NCBI GenBank assembly: GCA_902625725.1
Contig: CACOCY010000001.1
Location: forward strand, 1 to 64,000
From: an uncultured SAR116 cluster alpha proteobacterium
GTDB taxonomy: Bacteria > Pseudomonadota > Alphaproteobacteria > Puniceispirillales > Puniceispirillaceae
Reading direction: 5' to 3'
DNA: 64,000 nt
Positions 38,490-46,894 of the stretch are shown in pieces. A program made the translations under genes and the position numbers. Each line of letters opens with the position of its first letter. Within the stretch, counting starts at the first letter, position 1. The notes under the pieces are model-generated. The model saw only the letters and a list, made by a program, of their open reading frames with translations. It had not been told where the DNA came from and did no database searches.

Positions 38490-38936
38490 CTAGTGACAAG
38501 CTTTCCCTAACGCTTTAAGACGCCAGTAATTGTAGGGTAGAGGTGTAATGAAGCCTGCAGACAACATTATTGGTACTAGCCACCATTTCAAAATAGCTCC
38601 ACCAGTGAGCAGAACGTCAGTTATATTCATGGCGGATTCCATCGCAATCATTGAAATTAGGGACATTCCTATAGCTGTTTTAAAAGCTAGTTTTATTGGC
38701 ATTTGCCTTACCAAAATTACAGTTTCGAGCATTATTGAGGTCATAATTCCATTAAAAATGGCCAGCGTCATGATTGCCCAAACTGGCCAAGGGATTCCGG
38801 TGAACTGAAAATACGCAATGGTGCCCAAATCACCAATAGAACATCCTATTAAACACCAAAAAGTGTTGTAAGACGCTGTTTTCCATGTTCGTTTGCATTT
38901 CCAATTTATGGATAGATTATAAGTTATTGACGTCAT
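38490..38936 (-). CDS. DUF4396-like membrane protein
   Basis: The 148-aa protein has about four membrane segments: TFWCLIGCSIGDLGTIAYF, WAIMTLAIFNGIMTSIML, a Met-rich segment (GMSLISMIAMESAMNI), and ILKWWLVPIMLSAGFI. It resembles the DUF4396 family, whose function is unknown. Met-rich segments and Cys residues would suit copper handling, but this is inference. The frame reaches an ATG at 38960, which overlaps the promoter's -10; GGAGG lies seven bases before the ATG at 38936, which I take as the start. It is cotranscribed with the cytochrome gene and divergent from the regulator. Confidence 0.65.
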   Translation of the reverse strand: MTSITYNLSINWKCKRTWKTASYNTFWCLIGCSIGDLGTIAYFQFTGIPWPVWAIMTLAIFNGIMTSIMLETVILVRQMPIKLAFKTAIGMSLISMIAMESAMNITDVLLTGGAILKWWLVPIMLSAGFITPLPYNYWRLKALGKACH

Positions 38937-38958
38937 TCTTTGACCTCCATTAATTTTC

Positions 38959-38989
38959 ATACTAAACTCTCCCCTAACAGGAGAGGCAA
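38959..38989 (-). promoter_or_regulatory. CueR-type promoter and operator of the DUF4396-cytochrome pair
   Basis: In minus-strand orientation TTGCCT (-35) and TAGTAT (-10) are separated by exactly 19 bp. The dyad CTCTCC-seven bases-GGAGAG lies at 38967-38985 inside the spacer. This is the geometry of MerR-family activated promoters. The regulator gene itself starts at 38997, only eight bases away on the other strand, so its own promoter must overlap this region. Confidence 0.85.
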
Positions 38990-38996
38990 GTTAAAA

Positions 38997-39386
38997 ATGA
39001 ATATAGGAAAAACAGCTAAACTGTCTGGATTAACAGTCAAAACTGTGAGGTACTACAGCGATATAGGATTGATTAAGCCAGAGGTGAATAAAATAAATGG
39101 TTATAGAGACTTTTCAGAGGCAGACCTTGCCAAACTTCAATTTTTAGCCAAGGCTCGCAAGTTTGATTTTAGCTTGGAGGAATGTAGGGAGCTACTAGCA
39201 TTATACGAGAATACTCAGAGGCCTAGTAGAGAAGTCAAGGCTCTGACCTTGGAAAAAATTGCGGAGATTGATTTGAGACTAAAAGAACTTCTAGGGTTAA
39301 AAAATCAGTTAAGTGTGTTAGCCTCAGCCTGTCACGGTGATGATAGACCAAACTGCCCTATTTTGGATGCTCTTACCAAGAATTAA
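38997..39386 (+). CDS. cueR: Copper-responsive MerR-family regulator (CueR/HmrR type)
   Basis: The 129-aa protein has the MerR winged-helix head (NIGKTAKLSGLTVKTVRYYS), the dimerisation helix LEKIAEIDLRLKELLGLKNQ, and the metal loop ACHGDDRPNCPI. Counting from this start, the metal Cys residues fall at 112 and 120, the same numbers as the Cu(I)-binding pair of E. coli CueR. The frame is open from 38940, but the ATG at 38997 gives the standard N terminus. It is divergent from the DUF4396-cytochrome pair. Its operator is duplicated at copCD, so it likely activates both in response to Cu(I). Confidence 0.92.
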   Translation: MNIGKTAKLSGLTVKTVRYYSDIGLIKPEVNKINGYRDFSEADLAKLQFLAKARKFDFSLEECRELLALYENTQRPSREVKALTLEKIAEIDLRLKELLGLKNQLSVLASACHGDDRPNCPILDALTKN

Positions 39387-40822
39387 ATCTCAAGAATTTA
39401 AATATTTAATTTGTTTTATTAATCAGTATTAATATTGCAATTGAAATGAACTTTACACCGCAAAAGTGTTCTAAATTAGCGATATTTTGAAGTTCCGCTT
39501 ACCAATTTTTTATGCTTTCGCATTAGCTATAATTTATGATTACAGACTTTAAAACTATAATTTCGAAAATTAACAAAAAAGGCACATATAACTAACGGAA
39601 ATATTGCTAAACGTTGAGAGAACAAGAAAATTTATAACGTTGCGATGATTGATGCAAAGCCGATTTTGTTTTTAACATAAAACTTATCTTATTTAATCCT
39701 ATAAATTAAAATGGTAAATACTCTCTAAAAGCAAATGCGCCCCAAAGTACAAGCGCAGTCCATAAAAGCATCCTCCGAAATTTTGGGCTCATTATCTTTT
39801 CCCTTTAATAAATGTAAATGAAACCGATTTACAAAATATGCATAAATCATACAAGTAATATGAGATCTAAAACATGGAGTATTTTGCTGTAAAAAATCTA
39901 CTTTGGGGTAGTCCTGCATTTCAACTTAACATAAAGGTTATGTGTCCAAGTTTTAAAATGTAGTTAAGAATTTATTCCAGAGACAATTATTACTGGGTGG
40001 TATGGTAGTAATAAAATGAAGCAATTATCAAAAATAGATATACAAAAAAGTAATATCTAAATTGATATAGCATCCGCCTGTCACTTTTTAGTCGATGGAT
40101 TTTTATTTTTATCATATTAAAAAACCTTTTTTAAAATAATACGAAAAGCGAGTGTTTTCAGATGAATATTTCAATCTAATAATACAAACTTTAGGCTATT
40201 TGCCCATATTCCATCAAAACATGCTTAATGCAAAAAATATGGGATACTAATTACATTGTATTCAAAATGGTCTATTATTTTTAGAGAGGTAAAATACCAA
40301 AAAAAATAAAAAAAGTAATTAAACTATGTTTTCGCTGGAGAAACATTTTATGTAAATGGGCACTAATCCCACACAATCATATAGAAATAACATAATATAT
40401 AATTAATAGAGGTGATATTATAAAAATCTCTCCAAGAATGACTTTAAAAACCAGCCATGGTGTTTCAATAAGCCTTTTCCCGGAGGCGCTGCTCCTCTTA
40501 TCATCATCTAAATCATCTACTGCTGCTTTAAAATCATCTGCTGTATCAATACAACCGAAAGCAACAAAAAAACTTACAGAAGTGTCAATAAAAAGTATTG
40601 GTAAAATAAATTCAGTTCTTTATCCAAAATTTAGTGTTATTAATGTTAGAAAATTACTTAATAAACCAATACTAAAAAACCAAATAACTTCTCTCGAACG
40701 CACTGAAAAAAAAACTAATTGTCTCTTGTTTGAAAAAATTCTTTTTGTTCATAATCTGTCCCTACTTTAAAATAACAATTATTATGCAAGAATAAATCAA
40801 GAACTCTATGATTAACGTTCTA
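39387..40822. other. Gene-poor AT-rich stretch, 1.4 kb
   Basis: The stretch separates the regulator from a SnoaL-like gene. Long open frames here (for example 40438-40770 plus and 39725-39919 minus) have low-complexity or unlikely composition and I do not call them. One short frame at 39706-39792 (minus) looks better and is listed separately. I see no tRNA or CRISPR. Confidence 0.55.
39706..39792 (-). CDS. Candidate small membrane protein, 28 aa
   Basis: An ATG at 39792 opens a frame of 28 codons: a basic start MSPKFRRM, a hydrophobic stretch LLWTALVLWGAFAF, and a short tail REYLPF. The n-region/hydrophobic/short-tail layout is typical of real single-pass small proteins. AAAGGG lies roughly 9-14 bases upstream as a weak ribosome site. 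I recognise no family. Too short for confident calling. Confidence 0.4.
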   Translation of the reverse strand: MSPKFRRMLLWTALVLWGAFAFREYLPF

Positions 40823-41152
40823 CTAATCAAGTGTGGTAGCACCGGTTTCCATTTTAACAATTTTACCATTTTTAATCATAGCGATTAACATTACCGCTTC
40901 TCTTGAATTATCTGGATAAGACATAAAGCTATGATCTACTAAAATTTCATCGTTTTCATAAACAAGACGCGATGATTCTTGCACGAACTTTTCGTTTTCC
41001 AAAATTCCTGTAACCAATGACGCCCATTCTTTTTTATTGAATGATTTTCCTGACTTATGAAATACGACTGTAAAATCTTCATGTAACAAATCTAGATAGC
41101 TAGTAACGTCTCTATCGGCCGTGCACTTGCTTAATTTTTCATGTAACCCCAT
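40823..41152 (-). CDS. SnoaL/NTF2-like domain protein
   Basis: The 109-aa protein looks like a single NTF2-like alpha+beta barrel: a helical start (LHEKLSKCTADRDVTSYLDLL), HEDFTVVFHKSGKSFNKKEW in the typical SnoaL position, and late strands SREAVMLIAMIKNGKIVKMETG. Such proteins range from isomerases to binding domains, so function is open. AAGGA lies eight bases before the ATG. It is isolated between AT-rich gaps. Confidence 0.7.
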   Translation of the reverse strand: MGLHEKLSKCTADRDVTSYLDLLHEDFTVVFHKSGKSFNKKEWASLVTGILENEKFVQESSRLVYENDEILVDHSFMSYPDNSREAVMLIAMIKNGKIVKMETGATTLD

Positions 41153-41438
41153 AAAATCATCCTTTATGATTTACGTTAGTGTTCGTTTATTATTTTTTAA
41201 TTTTTGCGCACAACGCTTACATCTAAATTCTATCTGGTCAATATTTACCGCTTATTGAACTATTTTGCTTATATTTTAGCCTAAATTCTCTCCACAAAAT
41301 CAAATGTATTCTGCGCATAAAATTAAAATAGAATGATTTCGACAAATTAATCAAAATTTTGTCTAAAGTTCGGTTTGGTTACATCTAGCAGGGGGAGGCA
41401 ATTGTTATATCCTAAACGTAAAAAGATTATTATCTTAA

Positions 41439-41711
41439 TCAAAAAGGTAAGAACCCTCTTATCAATGGAAAGATTGCGAGTAATCTCTGGAAAAGACCTC
41501 CTGCGTTAATACCTAATTTGGAAAGGAAAAATATTGCTAATGCAAAAAGGGCAACTCCAATTATTAAAAAAGGCAACATTTCTGTAAATGATTTAGCTCT
41601 TCGCCAAGCTGCAGCATCGATAATATTGTCGTCCCTTCTCTTAGAAAACAAGAATCGTAACGCCAGATAAAAAGAAAAAATCGCAATTCCTGTCACAATC
41701 AATTTCAGCAT
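41439..41711 (-). CDS. Hypothetical two-segment membrane protein, 90 aa
   Basis: The protein has an N-terminal membrane segment (VTGIAIFSFYLALRFLF), a basic/polar loop (SKRRDDNIIDAAAWRRAK), and a second segment (MLPFLIIGVALFALAIFFL), followed by an amphipathic tail. No family is recognised. It follows the small gene at 41721-41942 by nine bases on the same strand, so the two probably form a pair. Confidence 0.6.
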   Translation of the reverse strand: MLKLIVTGIAIFSFYLALRFLFSKRRDDNIIDAAAWRRAKSFTEMLPFLIIGVALFALAIFFLSKLGINAGGLFQRLLAIFPLIRGFLPF

Positions 41712-41720
41712 AAGTTATAC

Positions 41721-41942
41721 CTAATTAAAAGGAAAGGTAGAGCGCGGTGTATCGGGTATCAACAATTTCAACTCTGTTTCCATTGCAACCGGTACACAAA
41801 TAAATTTCGGCACAGCCATTCCCAACTCGCGAAGCTCAATACCACTATTCTGAGCGGCGGCATAGCAATTACCAGCATCGTTAAACCTCAGGCCACTATC
41901 TAAAAAATTTCCAGTTAGTACCCATATCAGAAGAAATTCCAT
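41721..41942 (-). CDS. Hypothetical protein, 73 aa
   Basis: The ATG at 41942, with GGGACGGAC just upstream, gives a 73-aa product; an earlier TTG at 41963 is less likely. It starts MEFLLIWVLTGNFLDSGL, a hydrophobic start that may act as a signal or anchor, and then has Cys residues in AGNCYAAAQ and FICVPVA. The composition looks protein-like, but I do not recognise a family. It is close to the downstream two-segment membrane gene. Confidence 0.5.
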   Translation of the reverse strand: MEFLLIWVLTGNFLDSGLRFNDAGNCYAAAQNSGIELRELGMAVPKFICVPVAMETELKLLIPDTPRSTFPFN

Positions 41943-41963
41943 TGTCCGTCCCACCAACTTCAA

Positions 41964-42898
41964 CTTATCATTAATAGTTATCCTTCAAAAAAATGCAGTT
42001 ATATAGCGAAAGTGCACCATTAAGGACTAAATACAACTAGATTAAAAAGCAAGAATTTGTAAAAATATTTTATTGAAGTGTTTAATGCCTATTCGTCTTT
42101 TCATTTGAAGAGAGAAGCTAATTGCATTACACATTACACATTCTTTATTCCAGGCTTGTTTCATACATCAACGAAAAAGCCCAAATTGCTAAAAGTTTAA
42201 CAATTCCTTTATTTTCCCAAAGAAATAAAAAATTAATCTGGCTATGCTGGGGTAGAAAAAATTTACAGCGAATAGCCGTTTAATTTAGTGCCTGTTTCCA
42301 TATGTTTTTATGTATTTATTTTTAACCTTTCTAAAATTTTGCCTTTAATATGTTTATTTCACCTACCCATCCTATTTAAATTTGTTTGTTACGTTCGTTA
42401 TAACCATAAAATCTCCTCATAAAGAATGCTACAAATGATAACTAAAGTTAACCTTGTGCGCTTAGAAAATATATTAAAAATCCCTAATACCCATAAAAAG
42501 AGACTACTAGAAAATTATAATTACGAAATCATACTCTTATTTATCAAACGTATAGGTTCATATTTTCTGCAGAGGGAGCGACTCACGCATGGGGTAAATA
42601 TGTATGCTGGTCTACTAAATTACTATTATATTCAATAGTTAATCCTGGCGTTTAAAGAGTAACAAAAGGGGTTGTGTAAGCATATTATTTTGACCAATAA
42701 AAGGGCGCTTATTGTTTTTCAAGGTATTGCTCGCTATCGTAATATTTCAAAAACTGCTTAAAAAATATCAATTAGTATACAGGACGCAAAGTGATTTTCT
42801 ATGCTTATAGAGAGTATTCGTATTATTTGTCATTTCATCTATTAAAGAAATATTCTATTCTTTTAAATTAATGGGATCTTAAAAAAAGGGAGAGTTAA
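41964..42898. other. Intergenic stretch, 935 bp
   Basis: This divergent region upstream of glutamate dehydrogenase is strongly AT-rich. A 70-codon frame at 42426-42638 has no ribosome site and a composition expected from AT-rich DNA, so it is not called. I see no clear RNA gene or repeat. Confidence 0.5.
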
Positions 42899-44332
42899 AT
42901 GGCTAACTTAGGAGAAATGACTTTTCGTGAGAGTGTTGACCTGATGTTCAGTAAAGCAGCTAAATTGTCTAACCTTGAGCCAGGATTAGAAGAACGTATT
43001 AAGACTTGTAATTCAACCTATACTGTTCGTTTTAGCATCAATATAAAGGGGAAAATCGAGACATTTGTTGGATATAGAGCGGTTCATTCTGAGCATATGG
43101 AGCCTGTAAAAGGAGGGATTAGATATGCAGAAACAGTGAATCAGGACGAAGTAGAGGCTCTAGCAGCCTTGATGACATATAAATGTGCGGTAGTTGAGGC
43201 ACCTTTCGGCGGCTCCAAGGGTGGGCTCTGCATTAATCCAAATAATTATGATACAAATGACCTTGAACTTATTACAAGACGTTTTGCGACTGAATTAATT
43301 AAACGTGATCTTATTAGCCCTTCCCAAAATGTTCCCGCGCCAGATATGGGCACTGGTGAGCGAGAAATGGCATGGATAGCAGATCAATACCTAAGACTAA
43401 ATCCCACCGACATAAATGCATCGGCATGTGTTACTGGTAAACCAATAAACAAATGGGGAATAAATGGCAGGACTGAAGCAACAGGGAGAGGTGTACAATA
43501 CGCACTTCGTGAATTTTTCAGACATCCAGAAGACATAAAAATTGCAGGATTAGACGGCTCATTAAGCAACAAGCGTGTTATAATTCAAGGACTAGGAAAT
43601 GTTGGTTATTATGCTTCTAAATTTCTACAAGATGAAGATAATTGTAATATAATTGGTATCATCGAAAGAGATGGTGCTTTGGTAAACAAAAATGGGATTG
43701 ATGTTGAAAAAGTAAAAGAGCATATCATGAATACATCATCCATAAAAGGATATGTAGATGCAAAATATATAGAAAATGGGAATAGCATATTAGAAAGTGA
43801 CTGCGATATTCTGATTCCTGCAGCTCTTGAGGGTGTTATAAATGTTTCAAACGCAGCTAAGGTAAGAGCCCCCTTGATTATTGAGGCGGCAAATGGACCA
43901 ATAACACATGGCGCGGATGAAATACTTAAAGAAAAAGGTACGATAATCATACCAGATATGTATGCAAATGCTGGTGGCGTAACAGTATCGTATTTTGAGT
44001 GGGTTAAAAATCTAAGTAGAATAAGATTTGGTCGAATGCAGCGTAGAGAAGAAGAAACTAGAAATAACCTTCTTGTTAATGAATTGAGTAAACTTGATAA
44101 TCTTTTGGATGACCAATGGTCAATGTCTGACGAATTTAAAACACGATATCTGAGAGGAGCCGGAGAACTAGAATTAGTGAGATCAGGATTAGATGACACC
44201 ATGAGGAATGCGTATCAGCAGATTAGTGAGAATTGGAAAAGTAATGATAATATTCACGATTTGAGGACCTCTGCTTATGTTTTAGCTATCAAAAAAATTG
44301 CAGACAGCTACAGAGCACAAGGTATTTACTAA
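42899..44332 (+). CDS. gdhA: Glutamate dehydrogenase
   Basis: The 477-aa protein belongs to the Glu/Leu/Phe/Val dehydrogenase family and should interconvert glutamate and 2-oxoglutarate plus ammonia. It has VKGGIRYAE, the active-site PFGGSKGGL with the catalytic Lys, PAPDMGTGEREMAW, the GRTEATGRGV hinge, and the Rossmann motif IIQGLGNVGYYASKFL. Its length is between the hexameric NADP and NAD types, and coenzyme choice cannot be set by eye. GGGAGAG lies six bases before the ATG. It stands alone. Confidence 0.93.
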   Translation: MANLGEMTFRESVDLMFSKAAKLSNLEPGLEERIKTCNSTYTVRFSINIKGKIETFVGYRAVHSEHMEPVKGGIRYAETVNQDEVEALAALMTYKCAVVEAPFGGSKGGLCINPNNYDTNDLELITRRFATELIKRDLISPSQNVPAPDMGTGEREMAWIADQYLRLNPTDINASACVTGKPINKWGINGRTEATGRGVQYALREFFRHPEDIKIAGLDGSLSNKRVIIQGLGNVGYYASKFLQDEDNCNIIGIIERDGALVNKNGIDVEKVKEHIMNTSSIKGYVDAKYIENGNSILESDCDILIPAALEGVINVSNAAKVRAPLIIEAANGPITHGADEILKEKGTIIIPDMYANAGGVTVSYFEWVKNLSRIRFGRMQRREEETRNNLLVNELSKLDNLLDDQWSMSDEFKTRYLRGAGELELVRSGLDDTMRNAYQQISENWKSNDNIHDLRTSAYVLAIKKIADSYRAQGIY

Positions 44333-44992
44333 TTAATAACCAAAAATTACTGAAATTAATATTATATAAACATTATATTAATAAGTGTTATCTTCAAAAA
44401 AGTATGGCTCATTTCTGCAAATTAAGAATGTTTAAAATTAGAAGGTAAATATTACTTTATTGATGTGCTGATGAATTCACACAATTAATTTTTCCTGTAG
44501 TAATGTGTAAAAGTGACAAACTAACACATAATCTGCATCAGAATTAGGAATTGTTGGAACGACCAAGAGATTATGGTGCTGCAAGAAAGGCTGTCATAAT
44601 TAGTCCTGTGCCAGCTTCAAGCTCTCGCCAGATATTCAATAGGTTAGTCTATTACGCGTGGGTGCCAAAAGGCAAATTTGTTATACTGTGTGTTAGGCGA
44701 CAACAAGTGTGAATTTCTTCATCTCTGAGACCCTAGTGGGCACCGATAAATTTGATTTAAAAATCCGAAAAAAACCCTCTTGTTTTTCTTATTAAAGCTT
44801 GTTGTCGTCGCTTTGGTCCGACCGAAGAATTGTTTGCAAGCTTGTAAGATGATATCAAAAGAAGGAGTTTGGAAGGCTGTCGCTACTAAATGCAAATTCA
44901 TTGAGAAGATTGTATAGAGTAGGGACGTAGTGCAAGTACTGAGCGTGGACTTGTGTGGCGCTTATGAAACTTGTCTGGGGTTGTTCTACTTT

Positions 44993-45050
44993 CCAAAAAG
45001 TAAGGGGCAGCATAAAAACACTACCCCTTTACCTACTTTTTGGGCCATTT
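44993..45050. repeat. Imperfect inverted repeat upstream of a small ORF
   Basis: CCAAAAAGTA with AGGGG on the left pairs with CCCCT and TACTTTTTGG on the right, with a small bulge and an internal A-rich loop. It ends about 16 bp before the ATG of the 32-codon frame. It could be a terminator-like or leader hairpin. Confidence 0.45.
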
Positions 45051-45065
45051 TAGGGAGGAAATCTA

Positions 45066-45164
45066 ATGACCAAATTCAATTACAAAAATCCTGCGCTTCT
45101 TCATACTGCTAAGATTACACACAAGCGGTGCATTTTTTGCAGCAGCACTTTATTAAACCATTAA
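45066..45164 (+). CDS. Candidate small Cys-pair protein, 32 aa
   Basis: The frame starts with ATG at 45066, with GGGAGGAAATCTA as a strong ribosome binding site. The product is basic, starting MTKFNYKNPALL and ending in KRCIFCSSTLLNH. The C-x2-C near a C-terminal His is suggestive of a metal site, but this is inference. No family is recognised. Strong initiation signals are the main support. Confidence 0.42.
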   Translation: MTKFNYKNPALLHTAKITHKRCIFCSSTLLNH

Positions 45165-45262
45165 ATCTTCGAATTAGTCGTTATGAGAGTTGACTGATTT
45201 TAGAAAAGAGGCAAGATACATCTAAATGCGTATCAACTAAATAAAAGGTCGGAATATTTCAG

Positions 45263-45691
45263 ATGAAGGCATTGCATTTAATTTGCAGATTTAACCCGGA
45301 AACGAATAGAGGCTTCGGTGTCGATGCCTATGACAGAAAAGATCCACCTAGTTGGGTAAGAGATGACCCCAAGAATATATTTACATCAGGATTTTGGGTG
45401 TGTGGAACTTCAGAAGCTACAGAGCTTGTTGGAGGTCGATTGCATTTGCACGAAAGCAAAACGGAGAGGTCTTGGTTAAGTGGGAAGGTAATAGACGTTC
45501 TGTTGATAAATATGGACTTTCCAGGTAGATGGTTTGTCGATGAAAAAGATGGGTCAAATGATTGGCAGCCTGAAAAAATAAGAGATAGAATTGTCTTTAA
45601 GGTTGAGGTTACTGCATCAACACGCGTGCCAACTACTTGGAGAGGCGCAAAACACAAAATGGCTTACTCTAGTGGTGTTATAGAAGTTTAA
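45263..45691 (+). CDS. Hypothetical protein, 142 aa
   Basis: The protein has no signal peptide or membrane segment and looks like a compact beta-rich domain. Notable stretches are GFWVCGTSEATELVGGRLHL, the middle KTERSWLSGKVIDVLLI, a DRIVFKVEVTA strand, and the end RGAKHKMAYSSGVIEV. The GGRLHLHESK and W-RG-KH-MAYSSG spacing suggests a small nucleic-acid or ligand-binding fold (PUA/EVE-like), but I cannot assign it. ATG start with GGAA about 12 bases upstream. It sits in an accessory segment. Confidence 0.6.
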   Translation: MKALHLICRFNPETNRGFGVDAYDRKDPPSWVRDDPKNIFTSGFWVCGTSEATELVGGRLHLHESKTERSWLSGKVIDVLLINMDFPGRWFVDEKDGSNDWQPEKIRDRIVFKVEVTASTRVPTTWRGAKHKMAYSSGVIEV

Positions 45692-45935
45692 GTTTTGTTA
45701 TCTTTTCAGCCCATGGTTGCGTGTCTAAAAACAATAGGGATGTTTAAATAGCCGACTTTATCTTGTTCAAGTTGAAGGTCAGATTTGTTAAAATCAATGA
45801 ATTTTCCAGACATTTTTTTATTTGCTTTCTCTTTTATTCAAAGATCTATTTTGCAGATGAAGCTATGTTTAATAAATTTAAAATAACAGGAATTTACATT
45901 GATTTAGAAGTGCACAAAGTTGGGTGGAGGCCAGA

Positions 45936-46267
45936 ATGGAAGAAAAAAAGTCTCAATTAAGTTCCTTTAATGTTTTTTCATTCAAAACAGAGGCAGAGAT
46001 GATTGTTTGGATAAAATTTTGGGAAAAACATGCTGATGATTATTTCAAAAGATTTTCTCCATTTGGTCTTGTAAAAATCACCTTTAATCAAGTGTGGAAT
46101 AAAAAAATGTCTTTAAAACTTCTACGTATTTTGAATACGAAAGCCCCGAAGCATTTAAAAAAATTCAAAAAGAAATGGAAACATGGCGAAAGGAGGTAAA
46201 TGACGACTATAAATTCTCACCTATAGTAGACGCTACTAGAAACATTATTCTGCAGCAGTTTGAATAG
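45936..46267 (+). pseudogene. Frameshifted gene interrupted at a poly-A tract
   Basis: The first part (from ATG 45936) reads MEEKKSQLSSFNVFSF then KTEAEMIVWIKFWEKHADDY. At the seven-A run 46101-46107 the protein-like signal moves to another frame, which continues with TSTYFEYESPEAFKKIQK and ends KFSPIVDATRNIILQQFE before the TAG at 46265-46267. Adding one A would join both parts into a product of about 110 aa, with the size and alternating pattern of an ABM-like small domain. It may be a pseudogene, a sequencing error, or a gene rescued by slippage. Confidence 0.6.
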
Positions 46268-46398
46268 AATATTCACCATACTCTAAAGGAACGAGTTCAA
46301 GCAAATCCTGCATGAATCATGTATGGGTCTGCGGAGTTGATAACCATTACAGTTAACTGTTACTCTTGATGAGTTAGTAATAAGGTTTGTGAAAAGTT

Positions 46399-46521
46399 AT
46401 GTTATCCAAGCGTGTGTGGTTAGTTGTCTTTATTATTTGTGGCATTGTTTTAATGATGCGAATGCATGGTTATGACGAACGTAACAAACAAATTATTTCT
46501 ATAATAATTGGAAATAGCTAA
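46399..46521 (+). CDS. Candidate small membrane protein, 40 aa
   Basis: The ATG at 46399 opens a 40-codon frame with a basic start (MLSKRVW), a hydrophobic core (LVVFIICGIVLMM), a polar middle (RMHGYDERNKQ) and a hydrophobic end (IISIIIGN). No strong ribosome site is visible (GAAAAG six bases upstream is weak). Composition fits a real small membrane protein but a chance frame cannot be excluded. Confidence 0.33.
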   Translation: MLSKRVWLVVFIICGIVLMMRMHGYDERNKQIISIIIGNS

Positions 46522-46556
46522 TATATAAAGACGAATTCTAGAGAAACACTTCATGA

Positions 46557-46766
46557 CTAATATAAATTCTCAATTAACCACGTTTGGTGCTTCTTCATCA
46601 TAACCTGATACCCGCCAGTACCTTTATTCTTAAATATACTCATGAACATATCATAGAACCATTGCCTGTTCAAAACACCATGAGCATGAAAAAACCTGTG
46701 CAAGTAAATCTTTCTGGAATCGTGATAATCACTATCACGCATAATTAAATCATATGATGTGAACAT
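46557..46766 (-). CDS. Hypothetical protein, 69 aa
   Basis: The frame encodes a polar, aromatic-rich product with GVLNRQWFYDMFMSIFKNKG and GGYQVMMKKHQTWLI, unlike a random AT-rich frame. I recognise no family. It may be the C-terminal remnant of a longer gene, since the N-terminal start (MFTSYDLIMRDS) is not preceded by a ribosome site. It is divergent from the caspase-like gene. Confidence 0.35.
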   Translation of the reverse strand: MFTSYDLIMRDSDYHDSRKIYLHRFFHAHGVLNRQWFYDMFMSIFKNKGTGGYQVMMKKHQTWLIENLY

Positions 46767-46894
46767 AAGAATGCAATATTGAACTTAGTGTAATTCAGGC
46801 ATTGAGAGTACATTTGGCAACTAGCTTGCTTTTTGGTAAGTTTGAAAAATGATAAAGCTTTTAATCATATTTTTGTTTTCTGACTGCTAGGAAA

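Larger units (their letters stand above)
44333..45262. other. Intergenic stretch, 930 bp, with remnant-like sequence
   Basis: No full gene is clear. A frame at 44551-44712 (plus, no ATG) reads with protein-like composition (RPRDYGAARKAVIISPVPA) and may be a decayed fragment. A long inverted repeat lies at 44993-45050 and a short frame with a strong ribosome site at 45066. The region starts an accessory-looking segment. Confidence 0.45.

Noticed and set aside
39725-39919. 64-codon minus-strand frame
   Set aside because: It overlaps the better-looking 28-codon frame in another phase and has mixed, unlikely composition.
40438-40770. 110-codon plus-strand frame
   Set aside because: Low-complexity Ser/Lys/Leu composition, no ribosome site, no neighbour to support it.
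42426-42638. 70-codon plus-strand frame
   Set aside because: No ribosome site; composition as expected of AT-rich non-coding DNA.
43609-44202. 197-codon minus-strand frame
   Set aside because: It is antisense to glutamate dehydrogenase and Ser/Leu-rich as such shadows are.
44719-44901. 60-codon minus-strand frame after gdhA
   Set aside because: No ribosome site and no recognisable pattern; the Lys/Phe-rich part follows a homopolymer-rich stretch.
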